Shown: piece after piece, positions 15,367-24,033 of the stretch | Layout of the letters: each line of letters begins with the position of its first letter | Numbering within the stretch: position 1 is the first letter of the stretch | NCBI GenBank assembly: GCA_017307955.1 | Contig: JAFKFV010000027.1 | Coordinates: forward strand, 1 to 38,247 | Length of the DNA stretch: 38,247 nt | Origin: Allobosea sp. | GTDB lineage: Bacteria > Pseudomonadota > Alphaproteobacteria > Rhizobiales > Kaistiaceae | Direction: 5' to 3' | Made by a program: the position numbers and the translations under genes | Notes under the pieces: generated by a model | What the model was told of the DNA's origin: nothing | The model's input: only the letters and a program-made list of their open reading frames with translations | Databases searched by the model: none

Positions 15367-17892
15367 TCAGAAGATCAGGATCTGGCCGATGCTGCGGCGA
15401 CGCAACAGGCCGAGGGAGATGGACAGCACCAGCACGATGCCCTGCACGCCCGGCAGCGCCTGATTGGAGATGCCCATCAGGATCAGCCCGTTCGAGAGCG
15501 AGGCGAGGAAGATCGCCGCGATCACGGTTCCGACGACGGTCAGCTCCCCGGCGCGCGACATCGTCGAGCCGAGGAAGGTGGCGGCGAGCGCGCTGATCAG
15601 GAAGTCGACGCCCGAGGCGAGCGCCGAGGCGCCGTAGCTGTAGGAGGCGAGCACCACGCCGGCAAGGCCGAGCACGAGGCCGCCAAGCGCGCAGGATGCG
15701 AAGGCATAGCGCGAGCGGCCGATGCCGCGCAGCATCGCCGCCGCCTCGTTCTGGCCGACCGCATACATCCTGAGCCCGAGCCGCGTGCGCCTAAGGATGA
15801 CGTTGAGCACGAAGGTGACGGCGACGAGCAGGATGAAGACGAAGGGCACCGGCCCGACATAGCCCTGGCCGATGAAGAAGAAGCCCGGCTGGTTGGAGAG
15901 CGTCAGCGCCTGGCCGCCATTATAGAGCAGCGTCGCGCCCATGATGACGAACATCATGCCGAGAGTTGCCACGAAGGCCGGAATGCGCAGCAAGAGGATC
16001 AGCGCCGCGTTGACGGCGCCGACCGCGAGACCGAGCCCCCCGCCGAGCGCCACCGCCGCGGCCGCGCCCGAGCCGCCGATCAGCGTTCCCGCCGCGACAT
16101 TGGCCGCGAACTGGCTCGTCGCACCGGCCGACATGTCGAAGCCGCCGGCGATGAGCACGACCGTGAGCCCGAGCGCGATGAAGGCGAGCACGCTGCCCTG
16201 CTTCAGCACGTCGAAGACATTGTTGATCGAGAGGAACTGCGGCGCCATCGCCGCGATGATCGCGAGCACGGCCAGCATGCCGATCACCGTGCCCCATCGG
16301 GCGAGGAAGTCGGTCGCGGCCGATTGCCGGCTCTGCGTCGGCACCGGCTCGGCGGCCGTGCTGCCGTCGCCGCTGCCCGAGGCCCAGTAGAGCAGCGTCT
16401 CCGGCGTCGCCTCGCTGCGATCCGTGATCTCGTGCACGATGCGGCCGCGGCGCATGACCACCGTGCGGTCGCACATCGCCGAGACCTCCTCGAAATCCGA
16501 GGAGATGAAGATGACGGCGGCGCCGGCCCGCGCCAGCTCGACCATCTGGCGATAGATCTCGATCTTGGAGCCGACATCGACGCCGGTCGTCGGCTCGTCG
16601 AAGAGGAACACTTTCGCGTCGCCGGTCAGCCAGCGCCCGACGACGATCTTCTGCTGGTTGCCGCCGGAGAGGTTGCGCGTGCGCGGCTTCAGCGAGGGCG
16701 GCTGGATGTTGAGCCGGCCGACAAGCTCCTCGGCCGCCGCCTTTTCGCGGCCGAGATTGAGCAGGCCGAAGCGCGCCCAGCGCGAGATATTGGGCAGCGT
16801 CAGGTTCTCGCGCACGGAGAGATCGGTGATGAGACCCTCGTGCCGACGGTCCTCGGGGATGAGCGCGAAGCCGTCGCGCTTGGCATGCCGCGGATCGGAG
16901 GGCCGGGAGGGCTTGCCGGCCACCGTGACCGTTCCCCCCGTGCGCGGCAGCGCGCCGACCAGCGTCATCGCGAGTTCGGAGCGGCCGGCGCCGACAAGGC
17001 CGGCGATGCCGAGGATCTCGCCGCGGCGGACCGTGAGATCGATGCCCCGCAGTGCCCGGCCCTCGGTGAGCCCGCGCACCTCGAGCAGCGGCTCGCCGAT
17101 CGGCACGCTCTCCTTCGGGTAGAGCTGCGCCACCTCGCGGCCGACGATCATGCGCACCACCTCGGCGCGCGAGACCTCGCCGACCGCCGCGGTCGCGACG
17201 AGGCGGCCATCGCGCAGCACCGTCACCCGGTCCACGAGGTTCAGCACCTCGTCGATATAGTGCGAGATGTAGATGATGGTGACGCCCTGGTCGCGCAGGG
17301 CGCGGACGATGCCGAACAGTTGCTCGGCCTCCGTCTCGCTCAGCGAGGCCGTCGGTTCGTCGAGGATGAGCGCGGTGGGATTGCGCAGCAGCGCGGCGGC
17401 GATCGCCACCTGCGCGCGCTGGGCGACCGAAAGATCGCGCACCAGCGTATCGGGGGAGAAGGTGGCGGCCACCCGGTCGAGTGCCGACTGCACCGACCGG
17501 CGCATCGCGGCGCGGTCGAGGAAGCCGCCGGCGGTGACGGTCTCGTTGCCGAGCAGAGCATTGCTGACGACATCGAACTGCGCGACGAGCTGTTGGTCCT
17601 GATGGACGATGGCGATGCCGTTCGCCTCGGCGTCGCGGCCGTCGCGCAGCCGCACTTCGCGGCCGCCGACGAAGATCTGGCCGCTATCGGGCTGGTAGAT
17701 GCCGGTAAGGACCTTGACCAGCGTCGACTTGCCGGCGCCGTTCTGGCCGAGCAGGGCGTGGATCTCGCCGCGGGCGACGGAGAGCGAGACGTCGTCTAGC
17801 GCCGTCACGCCGGGAAAAGTCTTGCGGATCGAGCGGCACTCGACCGCCGGTGCGGCGCGCACCGCCTCGCTCGCGGAGCCGGTCAGGGACAT
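15367..17892 (-). CDS. Fused ribose-type ABC transporter: two ATPase domains plus permease (RbsA-RbsC fusion)
   Basis: One uninterrupted frame of 841 residues joins an RbsA-like double ATPase to an RbsC-like permease. ATPase 1 has Walker A GQNGAGKS (49-56), a variant signature LSVAQ (154-158) and Walker B LDEPTASL. ATPase 2 has the degenerate Walker A GLVGAGRS normal for RbsA, signature LSGGNQQ (408-414) and DEPTTGVD (432-439). A linker (about 503-530) leads into permease helices (about 530-841) with the core segment AVNAALILLLRIPAFVATLGM. The ATG at 17892 has an AGGAA site 8 bases upstream; the frame stays open further upstream inside the binding-protein gene, which is a shadow. I see no stop, repeat or frameshift at the junction, so the fusion looks genuine. 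Confidence 0.88.
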   Translation of the reverse strand: MSLTGSASEAVRAAPAVECRSIRKTFPGVTALDDVSLSVARGEIHALLGQNGAGKSTLVKVLTGIYQPDSGQIFVGGREVRLRDGRDAEANGIAIVHQDQQLVAQFDVVSNALLGNETVTAGGFLDRAAMRRSVQSALDRVAATFSPDTLVRDLSVAQRAQVAIAAALLRNPTALILDEPTASLSETEAEQLFGIVRALRDQGVTIIYISHYIDEVLNLVDRVTVLRDGRLVATAAVGEVSRAEVVRMIVGREVAQLYPKESVPIGEPLLEVRGLTEGRALRGIDLTVRRGEILGIAGLVGAGRSELAMTLVGALPRTGGTVTVAGKPSRPSDPRHAKRDGFALIPEDRRHEGLITDLSVRENLTLPNISRWARFGLLNLGREKAAAEELVGRLNIQPPSLKPRTRNLSGGNQQKIVVGRWLTGDAKVFLFDEPTTGVDVGSKIEIYRQMVELARAGAAVIFISSDFEEVSAMCDRTVVMRRGRIVHEITDRSEATPETLLYWASGSGDGSTAAEPVPTQSRQSAATDFLARWGTVIGMLAVLAIIAAMAPQFLSINNVFDVLKQGSVLAFIALGLTVVLIAGGFDMSAGATSQFAANVAAGTLIGGSGAAAAVALGGGLGLAVGAVNAALILLLRIPAFVATLGMMFVIMGATLLYNGGQALTLSNQPGFFFIGQGYVGPVPFVFILLVAVTFVLNVILRRTRLGLRMYAVGQNEAAAMLRGIGRSRYAFASCALGGLVLGLAGVVLASYSYGASALASGVDFLISALAATFLGSTMSRAGELTVVGTVIAAIFLASLSNGLILMGISNQALPGVQGIVLVLSISLGLLRRRSIGQILIF

Positions 17893-17915
17893 GCGGCAAT
17901 TCCTGGCTTGAAGGG

Positions 17916-17941
17916 GCAGGGGCGCTATCGCGCGCCCCTGC
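17916..17941 (-). terminator. Intercistronic hairpin between binding protein and fused ATPase-permease
   Basis: GCAGGGGCGC (17916-17925) and GCGCCCCTGC (17932-17941) form a perfect 10-bp hairpin with a 6-base loop. It fills most of the 64-base gap after the binding-protein stop. No U-run follows, so partial attenuation or mRNA stabilisation is more likely than full termination. Confidence 0.5.
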
Positions 17942-17956
17942 GTCGTTTGAGTTCGC

Positions 17957-19003
17957 TCAGGGAAGGACCGGACGGACGACCACGAGCGGCGCGTCCTGCG
18001 GCCAGCGCTGCTCGACATCCGCCTTGGCGATGCCGCTGTCCTCCCAGAAGCCTTCGCCCCAGCGCTTCTCGGCCGCCGCGACGCCGTTGTTGTGCGTGGC
18101 GACATAGACCTCGGTGAAGATTGCGCTCGGGAAGTCCTTCTTGCCGCCGATCGCCGCGGTGATGTTCTCGGCGGCGAGCTTGCCGATGGCCGGAACGTCC
18201 TGGACGATGGTGGCGACGAAGGGGCTGCCCTCGTCGAGCAGCATCTGGAAGCCGATCTTGTCGCCATCGATCGAGGCGATCTTGATCTCGTCGCGACCGG
18301 AGCGCCGGACCGCCTCGGTGGCGCCGGAGACGAGCAGGTCATAGGCGCCCCAGACGCCGGCGATGCTGCCCTTCTCGGGATTGGCGGTGAGGAGGTCCTC
18401 CATCTGCGTCTGCACCTTGGCGGCGCTGTGCTCGGTCGGGACCCACTGGACCTTGACGTTCGGATAGTCGGCGAGGACCGCCTCGAACACGCGCTTGCGC
18501 GTCTCGAGCAGCGGCGCGCCCGGCACCCAGAAGCCGATCACGGTGCCCTTGTAGTCGATGCTGGAGAGCAGCGAGCGGGCGAGCATGGCGGCCATCAGTG
18601 CCTCGTCGCCGCCGACATCGGCGATCGCGCCCTCGGTCTTGGAACCGATCGAGGTCGTGATGACAGGGATGCCGGCCGCGTTCGCCTTGGCGACGACGGG
18701 GGCCAGCTGCTGCGGATCGCCGAGCTGCACGATGATGCCGGCGACGCCGGAATTGATCAGGCTCTCGATATTCTCGTTGTGCTTGCGCGGGTCGGTGCCG
18801 CCATCGGTAACCACGACCTCGGCACCGTTTTCCTTCAGCACCGTCGTCGCGCCGGCGATGATGTCGCGGTTGTAGTCGTTGGTGATCTCGCGCGCGGCGA
18901 TGCCGACTTTCTTGCCGGCCAGCGCCTGGGCATTCGCCTGGCCGGCGGCAAACACGGCCGAAGCCAGCAGCGCGGCGGCTGCCAGTCCCTTTATCAGTTT
19001 CAT
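17957..19003 (-). CDS. Ribose-type sugar ABC transporter substrate-binding protein (periplasmic binding protein type 1)
   Basis: This 348-residue periplasmic receptor starts MKLIKGLAAAALLASAVFA, a Sec signal peptide probably cleaved after ANA. The mature part has the RbsB-like alternating fold: GIIVQLGDPQQLAPVVAKANAAGIPVITT is the recognisable first-domain block, and ASIDGDKIGFQMLLDEG is the second-domain block. The start has GGAGGACGTCC upstream. It is the first gene of the importer operon and has its own promoter (19075-19103). The ligand cannot be read from the sequence; ribose, xylose, other pentoses, inositol and autoinducer-2 all fit the family. Confidence 0.88.
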   Translation of the reverse strand: MKLIKGLAAAALLASAVFAAGQANAQALAGKKVGIAAREITNDYNRDIIAGATTVLKENGAEVVVTDGGTDPRKHNENIESLINSGVAGIIVQLGDPQQLAPVVAKANAAGIPVITTSIGSKTEGAIADVGGDEALMAAMLARSLLSSIDYKGTVIGFWVPGAPLLETRKRVFEAVLADYPNVKVQWVPTEHSAAKVQTQMEDLLTANPEKGSIAGVWGAYDLLVSGATEAVRRSGRDEIKIASIDGDKIGFQMLLDEGSPFVATIVQDVPAIGKLAAENITAAIGGKKDFPSAIFTEVYVATHNNGVAAAEKRWGEGFWEDSGIAKADVEQRWPQDAPLVVVRPVLP

Positions 19004-19048
19004 GGACGTCCTCCAGGTTTTTCGAACGGATGGCGCTTGCGCGCTTCT

Positions 19049-19059
19049 TGCTCAGTCAA
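19049..19059. repeat. Operator-like direct repeat, copy 1
   Basis: TGCTCAGTCAA here and TGGTCAGTCAA at 19141-19151 differ by one base. They flank the promoter at 19075-19103, 92 bases apart. Paired sites around a promoter suggest a repressor that bridges them. SorC- or GntR-type regulators encoded nearby are candidates. Confidence 0.35.
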
Positions 19060-19074
19060 TTGATCGACGAGTGA

Positions 19075-19103
19075 ATAATTGCGCGACATGTCCGAGCTGT
19101 CAA
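19075..19103 (-). promoter_or_regulatory. Sigma70-type promoter of the ribose-type importer operon
   Basis: On the reverse strand a perfect -35 TTGACA (19103-19098) is followed by a 17-base spacer and -10 AATTAT (19080-19075). This predicts a transcript start near 19068, about 65 bases before the binding-protein ATG. The spacer holds the palindrome GACATGTC (19085-19092), and TCAATTGA (19056-19063) lies just past the start, both good places for a repressor. Confidence 0.6.
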
Positions 19104-19140
19104 CGCACGAAGCCGCGAAAGAGCGCGCGCATTTGTTCGA

Positions 19141-19151
19141 TGGTCAGTCAA
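19141..19151. repeat. Operator-like direct repeat, copy 2
   Basis: TGGTCAGTCAA is the upstream partner of the copy at 19049-19059. The rest of the 19104-19288 gap is GC-rich and shows no gene. Confidence 0.35.
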
Positions 19152-19288
19152 AAACATTGTCCAGGCGAGTGCCAGGCCCACGGAAAGCCCCCCGCGGCCT
19201 CGCGCGGGCGCGGTGGCGCGCGCTGAGGCATGCCGGCGGAGCGCCGGCTGCCGGGTTCAGGAACGGGTGCGGTGGAAGAGAGCTGCCG

Positions 19289-20050
19289 TCAGGCGGCGGC
19301 GGGATCGAGCGCGATGATGGCGCGGATCTCGCCCTCGACGACGTCGAGGATGTGGTTGATCGCGGCGACGGCGGCCGCGACATCGGCGGCGAGGATCGCA
19401 TCGGCGAGCGTCCGGTGCGGCGGGAAGGACGCGATGCCGAAGCCGTCGCGGCCGAAGGGCGATTCGGCCGAGCGCTCGAGCGCATGATCGAGCCGAAGCA
19501 GGATCTGGCCGAACATCGGATTACCCGAGGCTTCGTAGATCGCGGCGTGGAAGGCCGCGTCGGCCTTGCGCCAGGGGCGGCCGCTGTTCACCTCGACGAG
19601 CAGGACATCGCAGAGCCGTGCGATCTCGCGGCGCTGTGCCGGCCGCGCATTCGCCGTCGCCTTGCCGACGACAGTGCTTTCCAGCGAGCGGCGGACCTCG
19701 ATGAGCCGAAGCAGCGCCTCGCCCTCGAGGCGGATCATGGTCGGCACGAGGCCCTTGGAGGAGGGCGGCCGCGCGACGAGGAAGGTGCCGGCGCCGCGGC
19801 GCCGGCGGATGATGCCGAGCCCTTCCCAGCGGTTCAGTGCCTCGCGGATCGTGGTGCGGCCGACGCCGAGCCGTTCGGCGAGCGAGATCTCCGGCGGGAT
19901 GCGGTCGCCGACGCCGAGACCGGCGCGCTCGATCATCTCGGCGAGCGCGTCCAGCACCGCGGCGCCGCGCGTCGTGGTGTCGATGCGCTCGAGATAGTCG
20001 ACCGCATCACGCGGCGCCGGGCCGAGAAGGAGATCGTCGATCGGGGTCAC
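19289..20050 (-). CDS. GntR family transcriptional regulator with FCD domain (FadR subfamily)
   Basis: This 253-residue regulator has a winged helix at about 49-92 (PPEISLAERLGVGRTTIREAL) followed by an all-helical FCD ligand domain. The metal and ligand residues of that domain are visible: Asp164 and His168 (DAAFH), His212 (PHRTLADAI) and His233. Such proteins sense small carboxylic or amino acids. It overlaps the aminotransferase gene by 4 bases (ATGA) and is the last gene of the Opp-type operon. It therefore probably controls that operon, and possibly the ribose-type operon just downstream. Confidence 0.88.
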   Translation of the reverse strand: MTPIDDLLLGPAPRDAVDYLERIDTTTRGAAVLDALAEMIERAGLGVGDRIPPEISLAERLGVGRTTIREALNRWEGLGIIRRRRGAGTFLVARPPSSKGLVPTMIRLEGEALLRLIEVRRSLESTVVGKATANARPAQRREIARLCDVLLVEVNSGRPWRKADAAFHAAIYEASGNPMFGQILLRLDHALERSAESPFGRDGFGIASFPPHRTLADAILAADVAAAVAAINHILDVVEGEIRAIIALDPAAA

Positions 20051-21255
20051 GCCGTGTTGAGCTTCCTGTGCCGCTGCCTGAGGCCGAACAGTTCGGCCAA
20101 CGCCTCCACCAGCACGTCCATCTGGCCGCGCGTGTTATAGCCTTGGCAGGACAGCCGCGCGATATGGTGATCCTGCCACGCGAAGACGGGAATCTCGATG
20201 CCGTAATCGGCGAGCAGCGCATCGTGGATGGCGAGCGGATCGCAGGGCGGGATCGGGATCGCCACCATCTGCGGCGCCGAGAATTCGGGACTCGAGAGTG
20301 GATCCAGGCCGAACTGGGTGCGGATCCGCTCGGCCGTCTCCTGCGCGAGGCGCCGGCAATCGGCTGAAACGCGCCACCAGTCATGCGCATGGCGAAAGGC
20401 GATCGCCGACGGAACCGCGAGCCAGGGCGAGGGGTCGCGCGTCCCTTGCATCTCGACCTCGTCGATGAAGGCGGAGTTTCCGAGCGGGCCGCGGACGCCC
20501 GGCTCCTTGTTGTCCGCCGTCCAGCCATGGCTGACGACCAGCGGGTCGATCATCCTTTGCAGTTCGGGCCGCACATGCAGGAAGGCCGAGCCCTTGGGCG
20601 ACATCATCCATTTGTGGCAGTTGCCGGAATAGACATCGGCGCCGAGCGCATCGAGCGAAAGCGGGATATGGCCGGGGGTATGTGCGCCGTCGATGACGCT
20701 GAAGATGCCGCGCGCCCGCGCCTCCGCGATCAGCCGCTCGATCGGGAAAAGGAGGGCGGTCGGCGAGGTGATGTGGCTGAGGAAGAGCAAGCGCGTGCGC
20801 GGCGTGATGCCGGCGAGCACGGTCTCATGGAAAGCGTCCGCCGAGACGAAGGGCATCGGCACCTTGACCACGACGATCTTCGCGCCGGTTCGCCGCGCGA
20901 TGAAGACGAGCGTCTTTTCCAGCGCGCTGTATTCGTGGTCGGTGGTCAGGATCTCGTCGCCCTCGGCGAGCGGCAGCGACTGCAGCGCGATGTTGAGCCC
21001 GGTCGTCGCATTGGTGACCTGCGCGATGTTCTCCGGTGCGCTGCCGAGCTCGGCGGCGAGTGCGAGGCGCGCCACGCGCAGCTTGGCTTCGAGACCGCGG
21101 CGCGAATCGAGGAACGCCACCGGCTGACGCTCGAGCTTCAGCTGCCAGCGCTGGTAGTCCTCGAAGACAGGCTTGGGGCAGGCGCCGAACGAGCCGTGGT
21201 TCAGGAAGACGACGTCCGGATCGAGCAGGAACTGCTCGGCAAGATTGGTGGTCAC
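20047..21255 (-). CDS. Class V aminotransferase, isopenicillin-N epimerase-like
   Basis: This 402-residue PLP enzyme has the class V layout: LNHGSFGACPKPV at the start, NATTGLNIAL for phosphate binding, Asp189 (VIDGAH) under the cofactor ring and Lys215 (GNCHKWMMSPKG) as Schiff-base lysine. Many homologues are labelled isopenicillin-N epimerase-like, but in bacteria that lack beta-lactam genes the real reaction is usually unknown; racemase, lyase or aminotransferase are all possible. The start is GTG at 21255, one base after the permease stop. Tight packing with an Opp-type importer and a GntR/FCD regulator suggests it acts on the imported amine or peptide-like compound. Confidence 0.82.
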   Translation of the reverse strand: MTTNLAEQFLLDPDVVFLNHGSFGACPKPVFEDYQRWQLKLERQPVAFLDSRRGLEAKLRVARLALAAELGSAPENIAQVTNATTGLNIALQSLPLAEGDEILTTDHEYSALEKTLVFIARRTGAKIVVVKVPMPFVSADAFHETVLAGITPRTRLLFLSHITSPTALLFPIERLIAEARARGIFSVIDGAHTPGHIPLSLDALGADVYSGNCHKWMMSPKGSAFLHVRPELQRMIDPLVVSHGWTADNKEPGVRGPLGNSAFIDEVEMQGTRDPSPWLAVPSAIAFRHAHDWWRVSADCRRLAQETAERIRTQFGLDPLSSPEFSAPQMVAIPIPPCDPLAIHDALLADYGIEIPVFAWQDHHIARLSCQGYNTRGQMDVLVEALAELFGLRQRHRKLNTA

Positions 21256-21256
21256 G

Positions 21257-22159
21257 TCAGCGCCCTTTCAGGGTCGGATCGAGGGCGTCGCGCAGCCCGT
21301 CTCCGAGGAGGGAGGCGGAGAGGATGGTGAGGGCGAGCGCGGCGGTGGGGAAGACGGCCATGTGCCAGTAGAAATACATGAAGTTCATGCCGACATTGAT
21401 CATCTGGCCCCAGCTCGGCGTCGGCGGCTGGACGCCGATGCCGAGGAAGGAGAGCGACGCCTCCAGCATCATGGCGAGCGGGATGGCGAGCACGAAGCCG
21501 ACAATGACCGGCGACACGGAATTGGGCAGGAGATGGCGCCAGACGATGTGCCAGGGCGAGGCGCCGAGGGCGCGCGCCGCCATGATGAACTCCTTCTCGC
21601 GGAAGGACTTCACCTGCGCGCGCACCAGGAGGCAGACATTGACCCAGCCGAACAGGCCGGAGATCAGCACGATCGCCCAGACGCCGCCGCGCGTCAGCGT
21701 GGCGAGCAGCAGCGCGGCGAGGAGCGGAGGCACCACCGAGAACAGCTCGATGATGCGCATGATCACCCAGTCGAACCGGCCGCCGAGATAGCCGGCAAGC
21801 GCGCCGAGCGGCATGCCGAGCAGCAGGCTGAACAGCGCCGCCGAGAGGCCGATGCCGAGCGACACGCGGGCGCCATAGACGATGCGGGTGAAGAAATCGC
21901 GGCCGAGATCGTCGATGCCGAACCAGTGCTCGGCCGAGGGGAAGGCCAGCGAGGTCGTGAGGAAGGCCTGGTCGTTCGGGCCGGTCTTGCTGACGAGCGG
22001 CGCGAAGACCGCCATCAGGATGATGACCACGAGCACGATGCCGGCGCCGAGCGCCGCGCGGTTGGCGGCGAAACGGCGCCAGGCGAGATAGAGCGGGCTG
22101 CGCCGCCCGGCGGCGGCCGGCGTCGAAAGCGCGGGAGGGGTCGTGGCGATTTCGGTCAC
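21257..22159 (-). CDS. ABC transporter permease, DppC/OppC type
   Basis: This 300-residue inner-membrane permease starts with a cytoplasmic segment, then a first helix (GAGIVLVVIILMAVFAPLV). The DppC-type periplasmic loop ends FGIDDLGRDFFTRIVYGAR, and core helices and the coupling loop near MAARALGASPWHIVWRHLLPN follow. The start is GTG at 22159, overlapping the previous stop by four bases (GTGA). A longer open frame continuing to 22885 runs inside the upstream permease gene and is not part of it. It partners the DppB-like permease just upstream. Confidence 0.9.
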   Translation of the reverse strand: MTEIATTPPALSTPAAAGRRSPLYLAWRRFAANRAALGAGIVLVVIILMAVFAPLVSKTGPNDQAFLTTSLAFPSAEHWFGIDDLGRDFFTRIVYGARVSLGIGLSAALFSLLLGMPLGALAGYLGGRFDWVIMRIIELFSVVPPLLAALLLATLTRGGVWAIVLISGLFGWVNVCLLVRAQVKSFREKEFIMAARALGASPWHIVWRHLLPNSVSPVIVGFVLAIPLAMMLEASLSFLGIGVQPPTPSWGQMINVGMNFMYFYWHMAVFPTAALALTILSASLLGDGLRDALDPTLKGR

Positions 22160-23088
22160 GTGTCCTTGCCTCCGAGGCGGATGCGCGGATTGAGCAGCGC
22201 GTAGAGAACGTCCGAGACGAGATAGGAGATGCAGAACAGCGCGCTGATGAGCAGCATCAGCGCCATCTCGAGCGGATAGTCTCGCTTCTCGATCGAGGAG
22301 ACGAAATAGGCGCCGAGCCCCGGCACGCGGAAGATCTTCTCGACGAAGATCGAGCCGGTGGCGATGCCGACGAACATCGGCAGGAAGATGGTGATCATCG
22401 GGATCGCCGAATTGCGCAGCACATGCTGGAAGACGATCCGTCGCTCGCTGAGCCCCTTGGCCCTCAGAACGGTGACGAAGGGCTTGTTCAGCGTGTCGAG
22501 CATGGCCGAGCGGGCATAGCGGGCATAGGTCGCCATCGGCACGGCGGCATAGGCGGCGATCGGCAGGATCCACCGCTTCGGCTCGCCCCAGCCCGAGGCC
22601 GGCGTCCATTTGAGCCAGACGGCGAAGACGAGGATCAGGAGCGTCGAGATCACGAAGACCGGGATGGTGAGGCCAAGCGTCGCGATCGTCGAGGCGACGT
22701 AGTCGATCCAGCTGTTGCGCTTCAGCGCCGCCGCCATGCCGAGCAGGATGCCGAGCGGCGCGCCGATGAGGACGCCGAGGCCGCCGAGTACGAGGCTCGG
22801 CACCCAGGCATGGGCGATGAGGCCCATCACCGTCTCGCCGGGGCTCTGATAGGGCACGCCGAAATCGAGCCGGAACACGCCCCACATATAGCGGAGATAC
22901 TGCTCCCAGAGCGGCTTATCGAGGCCGAGATCGGCCATCAGCCGCGCCTTGATATTGTCCGGCAGCGGCATGTCGTAGCCGTCGAACGGCCCGCCGGGGA
23001 TCGAGTGCATCATCAGGAAGATGACGATCGACACCACGATGAAGGTGGCGAGCATCGAGAGCGTGCGGCGGATGATGAAGGACAGCAT
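22156..23088 (-). CDS. ABC transporter permease, DppB/OppB type
   Basis: This 310-residue permease begins directly with a membrane helix (LATFIVVSIVIFLMM) and carries the OppB/DppB feature IPGGPFDG plus a cytoplasmic loop VLRAKGLSERRIVFQHVLRNSAIP that contacts the ATPase. The end, LLNPRIRLGGKDT, is typical. It lies 3 bases after the ATPase gene and overlaps the DppC-like gene by 4 bases, so the set is transcribed and translated together. Confidence 0.9.
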   Translation of the reverse strand: MLSFIIRRTLSMLATFIVVSIVIFLMMHSIPGGPFDGYDMPLPDNIKARLMADLGLDKPLWEQYLRYMWGVFRLDFGVPYQSPGETVMGLIAHAWVPSLVLGGLGVLIGAPLGILLGMAAALKRNSWIDYVASTIATLGLTIPVFVISTLLILVFAVWLKWTPASGWGEPKRWILPIAAYAAVPMATYARYARSAMLDTLNKPFVTVLRAKGLSERRIVFQHVLRNSAIPMITIFLPMFVGIATGSIFVEKIFRVPGLGAYFVSSIEKRDYPLEMALMLLISALFCISYLVSDVLYALLNPRIRLGGKDT

Positions 23089-23091
23089 GGA

Positions 23092-24033
23092 TCAGCCTCG
23101 CTCGCTCACGATCGCTTCGACGAAATGGCTGCCGACGAGCGCCACGAGCTGCGGATCGGCGGTGTCGAGAAGCGGTTGCGGCTCGATGTCGGCCGGGCGG
23201 AGGCGCGGCGTCGCGGCGCTGATCTCGGCCGCGGACAGGAAGCTGCGCCGCCGCCGTGCCTTCGGATCGATGACCGGCACGGCGTCGAGCAGCGAGCGCG
23301 TATAGGGATGGTGCGCATGGGTGAAGATGCGCTCGGTCGGGCCGCGCTCGACCACCCGCCCGCGCAGCATCACCACCACCTCGTCCGCGAGCGAGCGCAC
23401 CACGGAGAGATCGTGGCTGATGAACAGCATCGAGAGGCCCATATCGGCCTGGAGGTCCTGCAGGAGGTTGACGATCTGCGCCTTCACCGAGACGTCGAGC
23501 GCCGAGGTTGGCTCGTCGGCGACGAGCACCGACGGTCCGAGGATGAGCGCGCGCGCGACCGAGACGCGCTGCCGCTGGCCGCCGGAGAGCTCGTGCGGAT
23601 AGCGGGTCGCATAGCTGCCGTCGAGGCCGACCTTGCCGAGCCAGGCGCGGGCCTGCTCGCCGCGCTCGGCGCGCGTGCCGATGCCATGGATCGAGAGCGG
23701 CTCGGCGATGATCTCGCCCAGCGTCATCATCGGATCGAGCGAAGCGTAGCTGTCCTGGAAGACGACCTGCATGCGGCGGCGGAAGGGACGCAGGTCTTTC
23801 TGCGACAGCCTGGTCACGTCCTCGCCGCCGAGGATGATGCGCCCGTCGGACGGCTCGATGAGTCGCAGCGCCATCAGCCCCGTCGTCGTCTTGCCCGAGC
23901 CGGATTCGCCCACCAGCGCGACCGTCGCGTTGCGGTGGACGCGGAGATCGACGCGGTCGACGACCGTCTGCGCGTCATAGCGCTTGGTGATGCCCTTGAG
24001 TTCGAGCGCCGGTGCTTCGGCCATCGCGTTCAT
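23092..24033 (-). CDS. ABC transporter ATP-binding protein, DppF/OppF type
   Basis: This 313-residue ATPase has Walker A GESGSGKT (42-49), signature LSGGQRQR (149-156) and Walker B ADEPTSALD (172-180). Unlike the other three Opp-type ATPases in the window, its C-terminus has no four-cysteine extension and ends with an unrelated tail. The start overlaps the previous gene by four bases (ATGA); an in-frame ATG at 24024 (MAEAP) is possible. It pairs with the preceding ATPase. Confidence 0.9.
   Translation of the reverse strand: MNAMAEAPALELKGITKRYDAQTVVDRVDLRVHRNATVALVGESGSGKTTTGLMALRLIEPSDGRIILGGEDVTRLSQKDLRPFRRRMQVVFQDSYASLDPMMTLGEIIAEPLSIHGIGTRAERGEQARAWLGKVGLDGSYATRYPHELSGGQRQRVSVARALILGPSVLVADEPTSALDVSVKAQIVNLLQDLQADMGLSMLFISHDLSVVRSLADEVVVMLRGRVVERGPTERIFTHAHHPYTRSLLDAVPVIDPKARRRRSFLSAAEISAATPRLRPADIEPQPLLDTADPQLVALVGSHFVEAIVSERG

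Noticed and set aside
15334..17799. An 821-codon frame opposite the fused ATPase-permease
   Set aside because: Shadow of a real gene; the composition is typical of antisense GC-rich DNA and no domain is seen.
17893..18342. N-terminal extension of the fused ATPase-permease into the binding-protein gene
   Set aside because: The extension is low-complexity Arg/Ser/Pro sequence overlapping a gene with clear family blocks.
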